Notes: generated from the letters alone by a model not told the origin. 64,000 bases of DNA from Halodesulfurarchaeum formicicum (GCF_001886955.1 NZ_CP016804.1:1488001-1552000), one strand, 5' to 3'. Positions 44,023 to 53,334 are shown, numbered from the stretch's first letter. A program made the numbers and translations.

Positions 44023-45290
44023 GAGTTATCCTCCTCAGTTAGCGGGGTCAACGGCAGTACTTCAGCGCCGAGCGTATAGATCAGGAGCCCGACGGCGACG
44101 ATTCCGAAGCTCGTGGCCCACTCGGTGAGCGACGGCAGATAATCACCGGCTGGGAGTCCCTCCATGACCGGGTTCACCAGCGGTGGGACGACGATGTTGA
44201 ACCGGACACCGACGATCCCGATGACGACCGAGAGTCCGGCGATCACCATCAACATCGGCCGGCGCCGCCAGGACCGACGGCTCGTCAGGATGAGGGGTAC
44301 CACCCACCCCAGTCCGACCATCACGATCCAGAACGACCAGGCCATCTTGCCCAGGGCGATCGTGAGCCACGCGCTCAAGTGGGCGCCTTCCAGCGACATC
44401 ACGCCGATCAGGGCCTCGATCGCGGTGAAGGCCGCATCGATCAGCACGAAGCCGAGCAACAACTGGCCCAGCCGGTCGAGGAGGTCCAAATCGACCGGTT
44501 TTCCCTCGAAGAGCTTTCGACGCAACACATAGACGGCCATGACCAGTGCGGTCCCGGAGAGCAGGGCCGAAACGACGAAGATGACCGGGAAGAGGCCACT
44601 GTTCCAGTAGGCCCGGGCTTTCACGCCGGCGAAGAGAATCCCCGTCCCGCCGTGGACGAAGAAGATGGCCAGCGGAATCCCGAGGATACCGATGCGTTTG
44701 AGCCACGAGCGGTCGGTCTGGATGGCACTCTCACTCAGGCTGGTGCGGCCCAGCGTGAGCAGCCCGGCGATTCGGGCCCGCAGTCCGGACGCGTGATTCG
44801 AGACCCGGACCAGATCGGCCCGCATCGAGAAGTATAGTTCGGCAGTCAACACGCCGATGTAGGCCACGTAGGCGTGCACTTCCCAGGACAGTGCCGAGGT
44901 GAGCTGCCGCCAGATGAAGGGGAAGTACATCCGCTCCATCCGGCCGAGGTCGATCCAGACGAACAACATCGCGACGACCATGGCGATGATCGCCGCGAAC
45001 AGCGCGTCGCGATCGATCTTCTCCATCCCCTCCATCTCGAAGACGTTCGCGAGGGTACTCACGAGGAAAGCGCCCGCCGAAAGCCCGATGAAGTAGATGT
45101 AGAAGGCCACCCAGGCCCCCCACGGGGTGATCGAGGTGAGATTCGTGGTCGCCATGCCCCCGACGATGCGCTGGTAAGTCGCGTATGCACCGACCAGGAG
45201 CGTGAGGACCAGCAGTCCGTACCACGCGATCCGGATCCGATTGTCTTCGAAACCCGGATTGAAGTTCGGAAGTGAGCTTGCAGTCGCCAT
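44019..45290 (-). CDS. NrfD/PsrC-like membrane subunit
   Basis: A 423-residue polytopic protein (about ten hydrophobic helices) of the NrfD/PsrC/HybB-like family, which exchanges quinols with the outward-facing Fe-S/Mo subunits. Recognisable are WYGLLVLTLLVGAYATYQRI, FYIYFIGLSAGAFLVSTL and HGGTGILFAGVKARAYWNSGLFP. The ATG at 45290 is preferred; a GTG at 45296 would overlap the preceding stop by 4 nt. Second gene of the reductase operon. Confidence 0.88.
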   Translation of the reverse strand: MATASSLPNFNPGFEDNRIRIAWYGLLVLTLLVGAYATYQRIVGGMATTNLTSITPWGAWVAFYIYFIGLSAGAFLVSTLANVFEMEGMEKIDRDALFAAIIAMVVAMLFVWIDLGRMERMYFPFIWRQLTSALSWEVHAYVAYIGVLTAELYFSMRADLVRVSNHASGLRARIAGLLTLGRTSLSESAIQTDRSWLKRIGILGIPLAIFFVHGGTGILFAGVKARAYWNSGLFPVIFVVSALLSGTALVMAVYVLRRKLFEGKPVDLDLLDRLGQLLLGFVLIDAAFTAIEALIGVMSLEGAHLSAWLTIALGKMAWSFWIVMVGLGWVVPLILTSRRSWRRRPMLMVIAGLSVVIGIVGVRFNIVVPPLVNPVMEGLPAGDYLPSLTEWATSFGIVAVGLLIYTLGAEVLPLTPLTEEDNS

Positions 45291-45292
45291 TG

Positions 45293-46294
45293 TCACTTGA
45301 GGTAGTACACGTTCGGGTCGTTGCCCGTGTGCTCTTTCAGCTGTGTAGCCCGGGTGGAATCGGCCATCCTGGAGACCTCGCTGTCCGGATCGTTCAGGTC
45401 TCCGAAGTTCCGGGCGTCGCCGATGCAGGTCTCCACGCAGGCGGGTTCCTCGCCCCGTCCGAGCCGGTGATAGCAGAAGCTACACTTTCGGGCGTTGGCC
45501 ATCGGTGATTCGCCCTCCTCGCGGGCCCCTCGATCGACGCCGTACTCCGGACTGGTCACTTCGCCGGCGCCCATGACCTCGTCCTCGTAACTCCCACCGA
45601 AGTCGAGGTACCGAGCCCCGTACGGGCACGCGATCATACAGTACCGACAGCCGATACAGCGGTCGTAATCGATGTTGACGATCCCGTTCTCCATCTTGTA
45701 GGTCGCGCTGACCGGGCAGACCTGGACACAGGAGGGCTTCTCACACTGCATGCAGGGGCGGGGGATGTTCGTCCGGGTCGTGTTGGGAAACTCCCCGTGC
45801 TCCTCCTCCATGACGACGTTGTATGTGACCCCGGGCGGGGTGCGGTTCTCCGCCTTGCAGGCCACCGTACACGAATCACAGCCGACACACTTCTGCAGGT
45901 CGATCACCATGCCCCATCGAACGTCTCCCTCCTCCGGGGTCTCGATCTGTTCGGCGACTGCGTCCATCGAGTCCACCGAACAGGAGAGCTGGTCAGCCGC
46001 CGGCTCGTCGATGGTCTGGCAGCTTCCACCCTTGTCCACGGCCGGGTTCGGGGTCTCAGTATACTCCGCCCCGAACTCGGCTCTGGCCTGCTCGTCGTAC
46101 GTCGCCCAGAAGGACTCACTCGAAAGTGACCCACTGGAGACTCGTTTGGCGTCCTCGGCCATGGCGAGCCCGAGCTCCGTCGAGTACGCGACCTCGGCCA
46201 GTGTCTCCTCGGGGTCCGCCCGCTCGGCCTCTACCATTTCGTCCATCCGGGCCCGATCGAGGTCGGGTACGCCCGGAGCGCCGTCGACGCTCAT
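45293..46294 (-). CDS. Four-cluster ferredoxin-like electron-transfer subunit (PsrB/DmsB type) with long N-terminal extension
   Basis: A 333-residue protein. Sixteen cysteines in four groups (C136-C146, C181-C193, C213-C223, C271-C290) form four 4Fe-4S sites, the pattern of DmsB/PsrB/TtrB subunits linking the quinol site to the Mo subunit. The first ~125 residues are an acidic extension with two extra cysteines (C92, C105), which is unusual; typical relatives begin close to the first cluster. No Tat motif, so export presumably rides on the catalytic subunit. ATG 46294 is chosen; an upstream ATG at 46363 fits the TATA spacing but encodes an Arg-rich segment. Confidence 0.88.
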   Translation of the reverse strand: MSVDGAPGVPDLDRARMDEMVEAERADPEETLAEVAYSTELGLAMAEDAKRVSSGSLSSESFWATYDEQARAEFGAEYTETPNPAVDKGGSCQTIDEPAADQLSCSVDSMDAVAEQIETPEEGDVRWGMVIDLQKCVGCDSCTVACKAENRTPPGVTYNVVMEEEHGEFPNTTRTNIPRPCMQCEKPSCVQVCPVSATYKMENGIVNIDYDRCIGCRYCMIACPYGARYLDFGGSYEDEVMGAGEVTSPEYGVDRGAREEGESPMANARKCSFCYHRLGRGEEPACVETCIGDARNFGDLNDPDSEVSRMADSTRATQLKEHTGNDPNVYYLK

Positions 46295-46390
46295 CGCGAC
46301 CCTCCCGGCGGTCGCGTGTCGGTTCGACGTGGTTCGGTCAGTGAGTGCATACAGAGCAATCATCGGGATCCAGGCCCCTGAGCGGTCGAC

Positions 46391-46399
46391 CAATATAGA
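46391..46399 (-). promoter_or_regulatory. TATA box for the molybdoenzyme operon
   Basis: On the minus strand CTATATTGG lies about 30 nt upstream of the alternative ATG at 46363 and about 100 nt upstream of the chosen start, so the mRNA would have either almost no leader or a ~70-nt leader. Confidence 0.5.
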
Positions 46400-46441
46400 T
46401 AGGTTCAGCGTGAGGGGTTTCGCTGCCTTAAAAAGAACGGG

Positions 46442-46455
46442 CCAATAGGTATTGG
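46442..46455. promoter_or_regulatory. Perfect dyad CCAATA-GG-TATTGG between the operon and its regulator
   Basis: A 6-bp inverted repeat with a GG centre, upstream of both divergent promoters, so one bound dimer could affect both. It matches the dyad at 17075-17090 in all but one base pair of the central 14 bp. Confidence 0.5.
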
Positions 46456-46470
46456 ACCGGAGGCGACGAG

Positions 46471-46480
46471 CCTATACTCT
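46471..46480 (+). promoter_or_regulatory. TATA-like element for the HTH_10 regulator gene
   Basis: CCTATACTCT lies about 32 nt before the GTG at 46508. Confidence 0.45.
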
Positions 46481-46507
46481 CGGCGGCTCAAGTCGCGTGC
46501 AGTACAC

Positions 46508-48379
46508 GTGTTCCCGCTTGACGGCCTCGTCATCCTGACCTCGATCGGGCTCCGGCTTATCGGACTGGGGTACTCGGTCTACCTGTTGTATCAGGTCGAA
46601 GACCGCCGGTTCGGGTTCTTCACGTTAATGTTGGGGCTGATGGCATCACGACAGATCTTGAGCTATCAGACTGGTACCTCCGGCATCGACGAACTGCCAG
46701 GATTGGTCGTCAGCGTCCTCGCCGTGCTCACTGTCTACTACCTCTCGGAGTACGTCGAGCAGGAGCAAACGATCAGGGAGACGATCGAAGCGACCAACGA
46801 CCGCCTCCGGACCTTCGAGAAAGCCATCGAACACGCGGGCCACGCGATTTTCATCACCGAGCCCGACGGCACGGTCACCTACGCGAACCGCGCCGTCGAA
46901 TCGGTCACCGGGTACACCCGGGGCGAGGTCATCGGACGAGACCCCTCGATGTGGAAGTCGGGCTATCACGATCCAGCCTTCTACCGGGAGATGTGGGAGA
47001 CGATCGAGGCGGGGTCGATCTGGGAGGGACAGATCGTTAACGAGACCAAATCCGGTGCGGAGGTCTGGGTCGATATGACGATCGCACCCATCGTCGGTGA
47101 CTCGGGGGCCGTGGAGAAATACGTGGCCGTCGACACCGACATCACCGATCGGCGGGAACGCAAGGAGCAAATTACCGAGCAGAAAGAGCGCCTGGCGACC
47201 CTGAACCGGACAAACGAGGTCCTCAGAGACATCAATCGCGAACTGGTAGAGGCCGATAGCCGGGCGGACATCGAGACCGCCGTCGTCGAGCAGTTCGCCA
47301 ACTCGGACCAGTATGCCTTCGCTTGCCTCTCCGATCAGGCCGTCGACGCCGAGATGATCCGCCCCCGGGCGAAAGCCGGAATCGACGACACAGACATGGA
47401 GGAGCTCATCGCGGCCATCAACGACCTCGAGGGCGCTGACCCGCTTCGGACGGCGGCCCGGACCGGAACCGTCCAGATCAGCAGCTGTGCGGACCCCGAG
47501 GCCGAGTGGTGTGACCCGTGGCTCGATCGGGGGTACCGGGCGACCGTCGCCATCCCACTCACCTACGGCGACCGCCAGTACGGCGTGCTCTGTATCGGGA
47601 CCGAGGCGGGAGATGCGTTTGAGGACATCGAAACGGCCGTCTTCGCCGAACTGGGCGAGACGATCGGGTACGCGATCAACGCCGTCGAGAGCAAGGAGGC
47701 GCTCCTGACCGACAGTGTGACCGAGATCGAGTTCCAGGTGACCGACCCATCCTACTTCCCAGTGGCCCTGACAGCGGACGGCGGGTCGATGGAACTCACC
47801 TGGATGACCCCCGGGACTGGCGACACGCTCGTCCAGTACTTCACGGTCACGGGACTCCAACCCGAAGCGATACGGGAATACGTGGCTGGGACCCCCAGCC
47901 TAACGGCCGTCGACATCCTCACCGAGGACGATGCCGAGCTCCAGGTTCGCTTCGAGGTACAGGAGTCCACCCTCGCACGACCGATCGGTGAGGCGGGGGG
48001 CGACCTCCGACACATCGAGGCCGCCGACGGTCGCGCCCGGTTGACAGTTCACCTCTCGCCGAACGCGAACGTCCGGGCCGTGATCGAGGGACTCCAGACC
48101 GATCATCCGTCGATCGAACTGCGGGCCCGACGCGAGACCGAGCGTCCGGCGCCAACCGCCGAGGAAGTCCGGACGACCATCGAAGAGTCACTGACAGATC
48201 GACAGCGGGAGGCGTTGCATACGGCTTTCATCGCTGGGTTCTTCGACTGGCCGCGGGAGAACTCCGGCGAGGAGATCGCCGAGACGATGGCGATCTCCCA
48301 ATCTACCTTCCTCCAGCATCTGCGGACGGCCCAGAAGAAAGTGTTTGCAGTCCTCTTGCGGGACGAACCGGTCCGTTAG
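46508..48379 (+). CDS. Membrane PAS-GAF-HTH_10 regulator (Bat/DmsR-like)
   Basis: A 623-residue one-component regulator with a GTG start. It has three N-terminal membrane helices (about 6-28, 35-52, 64-82), a PAS domain (about 105-218, with AIFITEPDGTVTYANRAVE), a GAF-like domain (about 245-395), a Bat-type domain (about 405-560) and a C-terminal HTH_10 (about 565-615, LTDRQREALHTAFIAGFF). In Halobacterium, a Bat-like protein (DmsR) next to the dms operon activates it; divergent placement suggests the same here. CxxxxxxxxC residues in the GAF segment (SSCADPEAEWC) could be redox-sensitive. Confidence 0.88.
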   Translation: MFPLDGLVILTSIGLRLIGLGYSVYLLYQVEDRRFGFFTLMLGLMASRQILSYQTGTSGIDELPGLVVSVLAVLTVYYLSEYVEQEQTIRETIEATNDRLRTFEKAIEHAGHAIFITEPDGTVTYANRAVESVTGYTRGEVIGRDPSMWKSGYHDPAFYREMWETIEAGSIWEGQIVNETKSGAEVWVDMTIAPIVGDSGAVEKYVAVDTDITDRRERKEQITEQKERLATLNRTNEVLRDINRELVEADSRADIETAVVEQFANSDQYAFACLSDQAVDAEMIRPRAKAGIDDTDMEELIAAINDLEGADPLRTAARTGTVQISSCADPEAEWCDPWLDRGYRATVAIPLTYGDRQYGVLCIGTEAGDAFEDIETAVFAELGETIGYAINAVESKEALLTDSVTEIEFQVTDPSYFPVALTADGGSMELTWMTPGTGDTLVQYFTVTGLQPEAIREYVAGTPSLTAVDILTEDDAELQVRFEVQESTLARPIGEAGGDLRHIEAADGRARLTVHLSPNANVRAVIEGLQTDHPSIELRARRETERPAPTAEEVRTTIEESLTDRQREALHTAFIAGFFDWPRENSGEEIAETMAISQSTFLQHLRTAQKKVFAVLLRDEPVR

Positions 48380-49062
48380 GCCCCACCGAGGACGTCGTCG
48401 ATATCCTCGTGTTCGTGGATCTCAACGCCCTCGGTCGTGACCTCGGCGATGGTGATACCGTTGCCGCTGGCCGTATCCCGCTCGCTCGCGCTCTGGACGG
48501 CACGGGCCGCGATCTCGATACCTTCCTCGTGGGAGAGATCCTCGCGGTACTCCTGTTCGAGCACACCCATCGCGAACTGCATGCCGCTGCCGGTCACGAC
48601 GTACTCGTCCTCGCTGAGCCCGCCCGCCGGGTCGATGCTGTAGACGTGTGGCCCGGTGTCGTCCACGCCACCGAGGATGGGATTGATCATGAAGAAGGGG
48701 CCACCACGCAGGAAATTCGAGGCCAGCGTCGCCAGGGCGTCGATCTTCATCGGCTTGTCCCGGCGTGCCTCATAGAGGTTCGCCTCGGCCCGGATCGAGC
48801 GGATGAACGACTGAGCGCCCCCGACGGAGCCGACCATGGTCAGGGCCGCGGTGTCGTGAACCTGCTCGACTTTGGTCACGTTCTTGTTCGAGACGACCCG
48901 GCCACCGAGACTCGCCCGCCGGTCGGTCGCGATCACGACCGAATCGGCGGTAGTGACGCCGATCGAGGTCGTCCCGGTCTCGGTGTGTTTGGTGTCTCCA
49001 CCGGCCGACTCCCATTCGGGCAGCGACCCCAGTTCGGGCTCGTAGGGGTCCTCGACGTTCAT
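48376..49062 (-). CDS. psmB: 20S proteasome beta subunit
   Basis: A 228-residue Ntn hydrolase forming the catalytic inner rings of the proteasome. The propeptide should be cleaved at G30-T31 in TETG|TTSIGV, freeing the threonine nucleophile; DRRASLGG and the lysine in SNKNV-like segment complete the active site. The start overlaps the psmA stop by 4 nt. Unlike some haloarchaea, where the subunits are scattered, both lie in one operon here. Confidence 0.96.
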   Translation of the reverse strand: MNVEDPYEPELGSLPEWESAGGDTKHTETGTTSIGVTTADSVVIATDRRASLGGRVVSNKNVTKVEQVHDTAALTMVGSVGGAQSFIRSIRAEANLYEARRDKPMKIDALATLASNFLRGGPFFMINPILGGVDDTGPHVYSIDPAGGLSEDEYVVTGSGMQFAMGVLEQEYREDLSHEEGIEIAARAVQSASERDTASGNGITIAEVTTEGVEIHEHEDIDDVLGGA

Positions 49063-49787
49063 TCTTCCTCCGTGACGGCCTCCAGGTGATCGGCGATTTC
49101 AGCCTCCGTGAGTCGGCGATAGGCTTCGGTCTCGGTCTCGATAGCGGCCAGCGCCAGTTCGCCGGCCGAAAGCGATTCCTCACGGATGTGGGAGAGTGCG
49201 CCCAGGGCCAGTTCGATCCCCTCATCCAGGGTGAGTTCCGGTGTCCAGTGTTCCTCCAGATAGTCCTGGATGTCCGAGCGATCCGCGCCGATGGCGACGG
49301 CTTTCCACTCGTTCGGCGTGCCACTGGGATCGGTCTCGAAGAGCCGGGGTTCCCCGTCGGAGACCCCACCGATCAGCAGGGCGGCCCCGAACGGGCGCAC
49401 GCCGCCCATCTGGGTGTACTGCTGGATGTTGTCGGTCACGGCCTTGGTGAGGACTTCGACGCCGACTGGCTCCTCGTAGCGCAGTTCCTCGACCTGGGCC
49501 CGGCGACGGGCGAAGTCGATCAGTCGGCGCGCGTCGGCCACGTGGCCGGCGCTGGCGATGCCGACGTGATCGGCGACTTTGTGGAGTTTCTCGATGGAGT
49601 CCGGTTCCATGAGCTCCGAACGCGATCGTTTGTCGACCGCGAGGACCACGCCCTCCGCGGTTCGAACCCCGACAGAGGGAGTGCCCCGTTTGACTGCTTC
49701 GCGTGCGTACTCGACCTGGTAGAGCCGTCCGTCCGGGGAGAAGATGGTGATCCCGCGGTCGTAGGCCTGCTGCTGTTGACCCTGCAT
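49059..49787 (-). CDS. psmA: 20S proteasome alpha subunit
   Basis: A 242-residue alpha-ring subunit. The N-terminal helix and YDRGITIFSPDGRLYQVEYAREAVKRG are the alpha signature; GVRPFGAALLIGG is also conserved. It controls substrate entry and docks PAN or Cdc48 ATPases. The ATG at 49787 gives MQGQQQQAYDRG; 8 extra upstream codons in frame are not family-like. It lies 55 nt after the aEF-2 stop and is coupled to psmB. Confidence 0.96.
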   Translation of the reverse strand: MQGQQQQAYDRGITIFSPDGRLYQVEYAREAVKRGTPSVGVRTAEGVVLAVDKRSRSELMEPDSIEKLHKVADHVGIASAGHVADARRLIDFARRRAQVEELRYEEPVGVEVLTKAVTDNIQQYTQMGGVRPFGAALLIGGVSDGEPRLFETDPSGTPNEWKAVAIGADRSDIQDYLEEHWTPELTLDEGIELALGALSHIREESLSAGELALAAIETETEAYRRLTEAEIADHLEAVTEEE

Positions 49788-49842
49788 GTTCGTTCGCCCG
49801 AGTGTTACCACGGAGCGGGTAAAGGCCTGCCGGACCCGGAGC

Positions 49843-52029
49843 TTAGAAGTAGTTGATGCTCTCGGGCAGTTCGGTCTTCATGCCCTTGCGCTCGCGGATC
49901 TCGGTGATCTTCTCGGGCTGGAGGTTGTCGACCAGCACCCGGAAGCCGGCGTTCTCGGTGTTCCAGGAGGCACGGCCCTCGGTGGCCGAGCGAATGTCCG
50001 AGGAGAAGCCGATCATCTCTTCGACCGGGGCGATGCCCTCGACGACCATCAGGTCGCCTTCCTGATACATGTCATCCACCCGTCCCCGGCGACCCTGAAT
50101 CTCGCCGGAAGCCGCGCCCATGTGCTCGGAGGGAACGTCGATCCGGACGTCCTGGATCGGTTCGAGCAGGCGGATCTCGGCGTCGATGAGCGCCCGGTGG
50201 ACGGCCTCGCGCATGGCCGGAATGACCTGGGCGGGACCACGGTGAATGGCGTCCTCGTGGAGCCGCGCGTCGTGGAGTCGGATCAGCGCGCCCTCGACCG
50301 GTTCGGCCGCGAGCGGGCCGTCTTCGAGGGCTTCCTCCAGGCCCTCGATGATGAGCTCCATCGTCTCGTTGAGGTGCTGGATCCCCTTCGTGTCGTCGAT
50401 GAAGACGTTCGTGCCGACGATCTCCTCGACGTTCTGGGAGGTCTCCTTCTCCATGCCCGCCTCCTGGAGGGCCTCACGGCGCTCCTGTTCGGGCATGTCC
50501 ATCGAGGCCTCGCCGAGCTTGATCGTGTCGATCAGCTCGTCGCTGAGAGGTTCGACCGTGACGTAGAAGCGGTTGTGACGGTTCGGCGAGATGCCCTGGA
50601 CCTCTTCGGACTCCTGGGTGGGGGCCTCACGGTAGACGACGATCGGTTCGCCCGTGCGAACCGGAATGCCCTGGTTGCGCTCGATGCGCTGGGTGATGAC
50701 CTCCAGGTGGAGTTCGCCCTGCCCGGAGATCAGGTGCTCGCCGGTGTCCTCGTTGATCTCGACCCCGATGGTCGGGTCCTCCTTGGAGACCTGCTGGAGG
50801 ACCTTGATCAGCTTGGGGAGGTCGTCCATCTTCTGGGCCTCGATGGACTTCGTGATGACCGGCTCGGAGATGTGCTCGATGGACTCGAACGGCGTCATCT
50901 CCACCGAGGAGACCGTCGATCCGGCGATCGCGTCCTTCAGGCCGGTGACCGAAGCGACGTTCCCGGCCGGAACCGAATCGACTTCCTCGCGTTCGCCGCC
51001 CATGAAGACCCCGACAGACTGGAGCCGGTTCTTGCCGGCCGTCCCGGAGACGTACAGCTCCTGGCCCTCACGGAGCGTCCCGGAGAAGACCCGCCCCGTG
51101 GCGATCTCGCCCGCGTGGGGGTCCATCGAGATGTCCGTGACCATGAAGACGACCTCGCCGTCCTTGTTGACCATCTGCATGTCCTCGGCCAGCTGGGTAG
51201 AGTCGTCCCCACGCCAGACGGTCGGAATCCGGTCGGGCTGGGCGTCGACCGGGTTGGGGAAGTGTTCGGCGACCATGTCGAGCACGACGTCGGAGAGCGG
51301 GGACTGCTTGTGGAGTTCGGCCCGCTTGTCGTTGCGCTCCATCTCGATGACGTCCCCGAAGTCGATGCCCGTCTCGGCCATCGACGGCGCGCTGATCGCC
51401 CAGTTGTAGAGTGCCGAGCCGAAGGCCACGGTGCCGTCCTGGACGCTGACCTTCCAGTTGTCCTCCTCGTAGCGTTCTTCGGCCATCCCGCGGATGAGCT
51501 CGTTGACGTCCCGAATGACCTCCTGGAGCCGCTCCTGCATCTCCTCGGGCCCCTCCTGGAGCTCGTTGATCAGGCGGTCGACCTTGTTGATGAAGAGTGC
51601 CGGCTTGACGTTCTCCCGCAGGGCCTGGCGGACGACCGTCTCGGTCTGAGGCATGGTACCCTCGACCGCGTCGACCACCACGAGCGCCCCGTCGACCGCG
51701 CGCATGGCACGGGTGACGTCGCCCCCGAAGTCGACGTGGCCCGGCGTGTCGATGAGGTTGATCAGGTAGTCCTTGTCCTGGTAGTTGTGTGTCATCGACA
51801 CGTTCGCCGCGTCGATGGTGATGCCACGCTCCTGCTCGTCCTCCTCGGTGTCCATGGCGAGTTGCTCGCCGGCCAGGTCCTCGGAGATCATCCCGGCCCC
51901 AGCGAGGAGGTTGTCAGTCAGCGTGGTCTTTCCGTGATCGATGTGAGCGGCAATAGCGATGTTCCGGATCTGCTCCGGTTGGTCCATGAGCCGCTCACAC
52001 TGTTCGACGATTTTCTTGCGTCGGCCCAT
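49843..52029 (-). CDS. fusA: Translation elongation factor aEF-2
   Basis: A 728-residue GTPase that drives ribosomal translocation. G1 AHIDHGKT (28-35), [22 protein letters not shown] and NKVDRLI are the G-domain motifs. Domain IV carries the diphthamide acceptor H596 within DAIHRGPAQ, so a diphthamide pathway must exist elsewhere. It stands apart from S7 by ~150 nt with its own TATA element. Confidence 0.97.
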   Translation of the reverse strand: MGRRKKIVEQCERLMDQPEQIRNIAIAAHIDHGKTTLTDNLLAGAGMISEDLAGEQLAMDTEEDEQERGITIDAANVSMTHNYQDKDYLINLIDTPGHVDFGGDVTRAMRAVDGALVVVDAVEGTMPQTETVVRQALRENVKPALFINKVDRLINELQEGPEEMQERLQEVIRDVNELIRGMAEERYEEDNWKVSVQDGTVAFGSALYNWAISAPSMAETGIDFGDVIEMERNDKRAELHKQSPLSDVVLDMVAEHFPNPVDAQPDRIPTVWRGDDSTQLAEDMQMVNKDGEVVFMVTDISMDPHAGEIATGRVFSGTLREGQELYVSGTAGKNRLQSVGVFMGGEREEVDSVPAGNVASVTGLKDAIAGSTVSSVEMTPFESIEHISEPVITKSIEAQKMDDLPKLIKVLQQVSKEDPTIGVEINEDTGEHLISGQGELHLEVITQRIERNQGIPVRTGEPIVVYREAPTQESEEVQGISPNRHNRFYVTVEPLSDELIDTIKLGEASMDMPEQERREALQEAGMEKETSQNVEEIVGTNVFIDDTKGIQHLNETMELIIEGLEEALEDGPLAAEPVEGALIRLHDARLHEDAIHRGPAQVIPAMREAVHRALIDAEIRLLEPIQDVRIDVPSEHMGAASGEIQGRRGRVDDMYQEGDLMVVEGIAPVEEMIGFSSDIRSATEGRASWNTENAGFRVLVDNLQPEKITEIRERKGMKTELPESINYF

Positions 52030-52055
52030 TATTAATCCGTAGTATCAAGAGCAGG

Positions 52056-52065
52056 TTCAAAAGGG
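52056..52065 (-). promoter_or_regulatory. TATA box for aEF-2
   Basis: On the minus strand CCCTTTTGAA is centred about 31 nt before the aEF-2 ATG at 52029. Confidence 0.5.
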
Positions 52066-52102
52066 TAGTGTTTCCGATTGCGCGGCGATTCCCGCACAGA
52101 TG

Positions 52103-52125
52103 GCATTGTGAGCCACTCACAATGC
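52103..52125. promoter_or_regulatory. Perfect 10-bp hairpin GCATTGTGAG-CCA-CTCACAATGC between rps7 and fusA
   Basis: The longest perfect short-loop palindrome of the core region, 56 nt past the rps7 stop and ~38 nt upstream of the fusA TATA. It may be a terminator hairpin for rps7 (no U-tract follows) or an operator for fusA. Confidence 0.5.
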
Positions 52126-52180
52126 GAAACGGAGTACAGCGCTGCCGCTCTGCAGCCGGGAGAGAGAAAAGACAGAGAGT

Positions 52181-52813
52181 CTAGCGGGCCGCCGCCGCGA
52201 CGCGCTCTTTCTCTTCTTTCTGGTTGACCGCGTAGGTCTGCACATCGCCTTCCGCAGCGCCGATGAGCTGCTGGGCGAGTGCCTCCTCGACGTCGGTCGG
52301 GGTCTTGAAGGACGCCCCATAGGTGCCCTCGGCGAGGAACTTCAGTGCCTGGTCGACCCGTCGCTGTGGACCCGTGTCCACGGCCTTGGGGACCGAGATG
52401 CCACCGTACTTCAGGCGGACGGTCTCCTCACGCGGGGCCGCGTTCTCGATGGCGCGGACCAGAATCTGCACCGGGCTTTCCTCGGTGCGCTCGTCGATCA
52501 GCTCGAAGGCCTCCTCGACGATCTTGAGGGTCTTCTGTTTCTTGCCGGTGTTCTCCTCGGTCTGCATCAGCCGGTTGGCCAGTCGCTCGACCACGGAGAT
52601 CTCCGACTTCTTGAACTGCTTGGCCGCGTGTCGGCCCATGGTGTGGGCCACAGGAGTCACGCTGATGTACCGGCGAGTGCTCGGGTCCGTGTACTGGATA
52701 CCGGTCACGTCCCACTTGCCGAAGAGCTCGGCAGAAACGGTCTCTTCTTCCTCCTCGACTTCCGGGTCCGTTTCGGCCTCGGTCTCGGCCTCGGGATCTG
52801 CTTCCTCGGACAT
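52181..52813 (-). CDS. rps7: 30S ribosomal protein S7
   Basis: A 210-residue small-subunit head protein. An acidic N-terminal extension (about 30 residues rich in Glu) precedes the uS7 core with [15 protein letters not shown], [26 protein letters not shown] and a basic C-terminus. The ATG at 52813 is one base from the rps12 stop, confirming the rps12-rps7 operon; the longer frame upstream runs inside rps12. Confidence 0.96.
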   Translation of the reverse strand: MSEEADPEAETEAETDPEVEEEEETVSAELFGKWDVTGIQYTDPSTRRYISVTPVAHTMGRHAAKQFKKSEISVVERLANRLMQTEENTGKKQKTLKIVEEAFELIDERTEESPVQILVRAIENAAPREETVRLKYGGISVPKAVDTGPQRRVDQALKFLAEGTYGASFKTPTDVEEALAQQLIGAAEGDVQTYAVNQKEEKERVAAAAR

Positions 52814-52814
52814 G

Positions 52815-53243
52815 TTATCGCACCGGCTTCTCCGCGTTTCCGCGCACCAGTTCGATGAGCGAGACGCCGTTGACTTTCTCGACCTTGTAGTTGACACCGG
52901 AGAGGTCGCCCATCGAGCCACCCTTGGCCCCACCGATGCCGGCGATGGTGACCTCGTCGTGCTCGTCGATGAAGGAGATCGCGCCGTCGCCGGGGGCGAA
53001 GGCGGTGACCTGCTTGCCGTTTTTGATCAGCTGGACTCGCACGCACTTCCGGATCGCGGAGTTTGGCTGCTTGGCTTCGATGCCGACTTTTTCGAGGACG
53101 ATGCCACGGGCCTGGGGTGCACCTTCCAGGGGGTCGGACTTGGTGCGAAGGCCTCGCTCCCGCCGCGCGTAATCGGAGTCGGACCACCGGTGGTTCTGGC
53201 GGTCCTTCTTGAGTTTGCGGGCGGCGTACTTGCCGTTCGACAT
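52815..53243 (-). CDS. rps12: 30S ribosomal protein S12
   Basis: A 142-residue uS12 of the decoding centre, with [15 protein letters not shown] and [18 protein letters not shown]. The ATG at 53243 ([16 protein letters not shown]) is the family start and lies about 28 nt downstream of a TATA element. First gene of the rps12-rps7 pair. Confidence 0.97.
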   Translation of the reverse strand: MSNGKYAARKLKKDRQNHRWSDSDYARRERGLRTKSDPLEGAPQARGIVLEKVGIEAKQPNSAIRKCVRVQLIKNGKQVTAFAPGDGAISFIDEHDEVTIAGIGGAKGGSMGDLSGVNYKVEKVNGVSLIELVRGNAEKPVR

Positions 53244-53265
53244 ACGCTCGGTTAACCCACCCATG

Positions 53266-53277
53266 TACTTAAACTCG
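53266..53277 (-). promoter_or_regulatory. TATA box for rps12
   Basis: On the minus strand GAGTTTAAGTAC is centred about 28 nt upstream of the rps12 ATG, so rps12-rps7 can be transcribed independently of the polymerase-nusA operon. Confidence 0.6.
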
Positions 53278-53282
53278 GCCTT

Positions 53283-53334
53283 TCACACCCACCTTTTTCG
53301 CGGGCCTGACGGCCCGCCAAAAAGCTGGACCAAA
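53283..53334. repeat. 52-bp hairpin repeat, copy 1 (nusA-rps12 gap)
   Basis: Identical over 52 bp to copy 2 (53375-53426). It contains GCGGGCC-TGAC-GGCCCGC flanked by TTTTT on the left and AAAAA on the right, so either strand reads T-run, stem, A-run. Confidence 0.85.

Noticed and set aside
46295-46363. Upstream ATG at 46363 as the true start of the Fe-S subunit
   Set aside because: It suits the TATA spacing, but the added 23 residues are Arg/Thr-rich and unlike the acidic protein that follows; kept only as an alternative.
49786-52035. A 749-codon plus-strand open frame
   Set aside because: It is the exact antisense shadow of aEF-2, a universally conserved gene.
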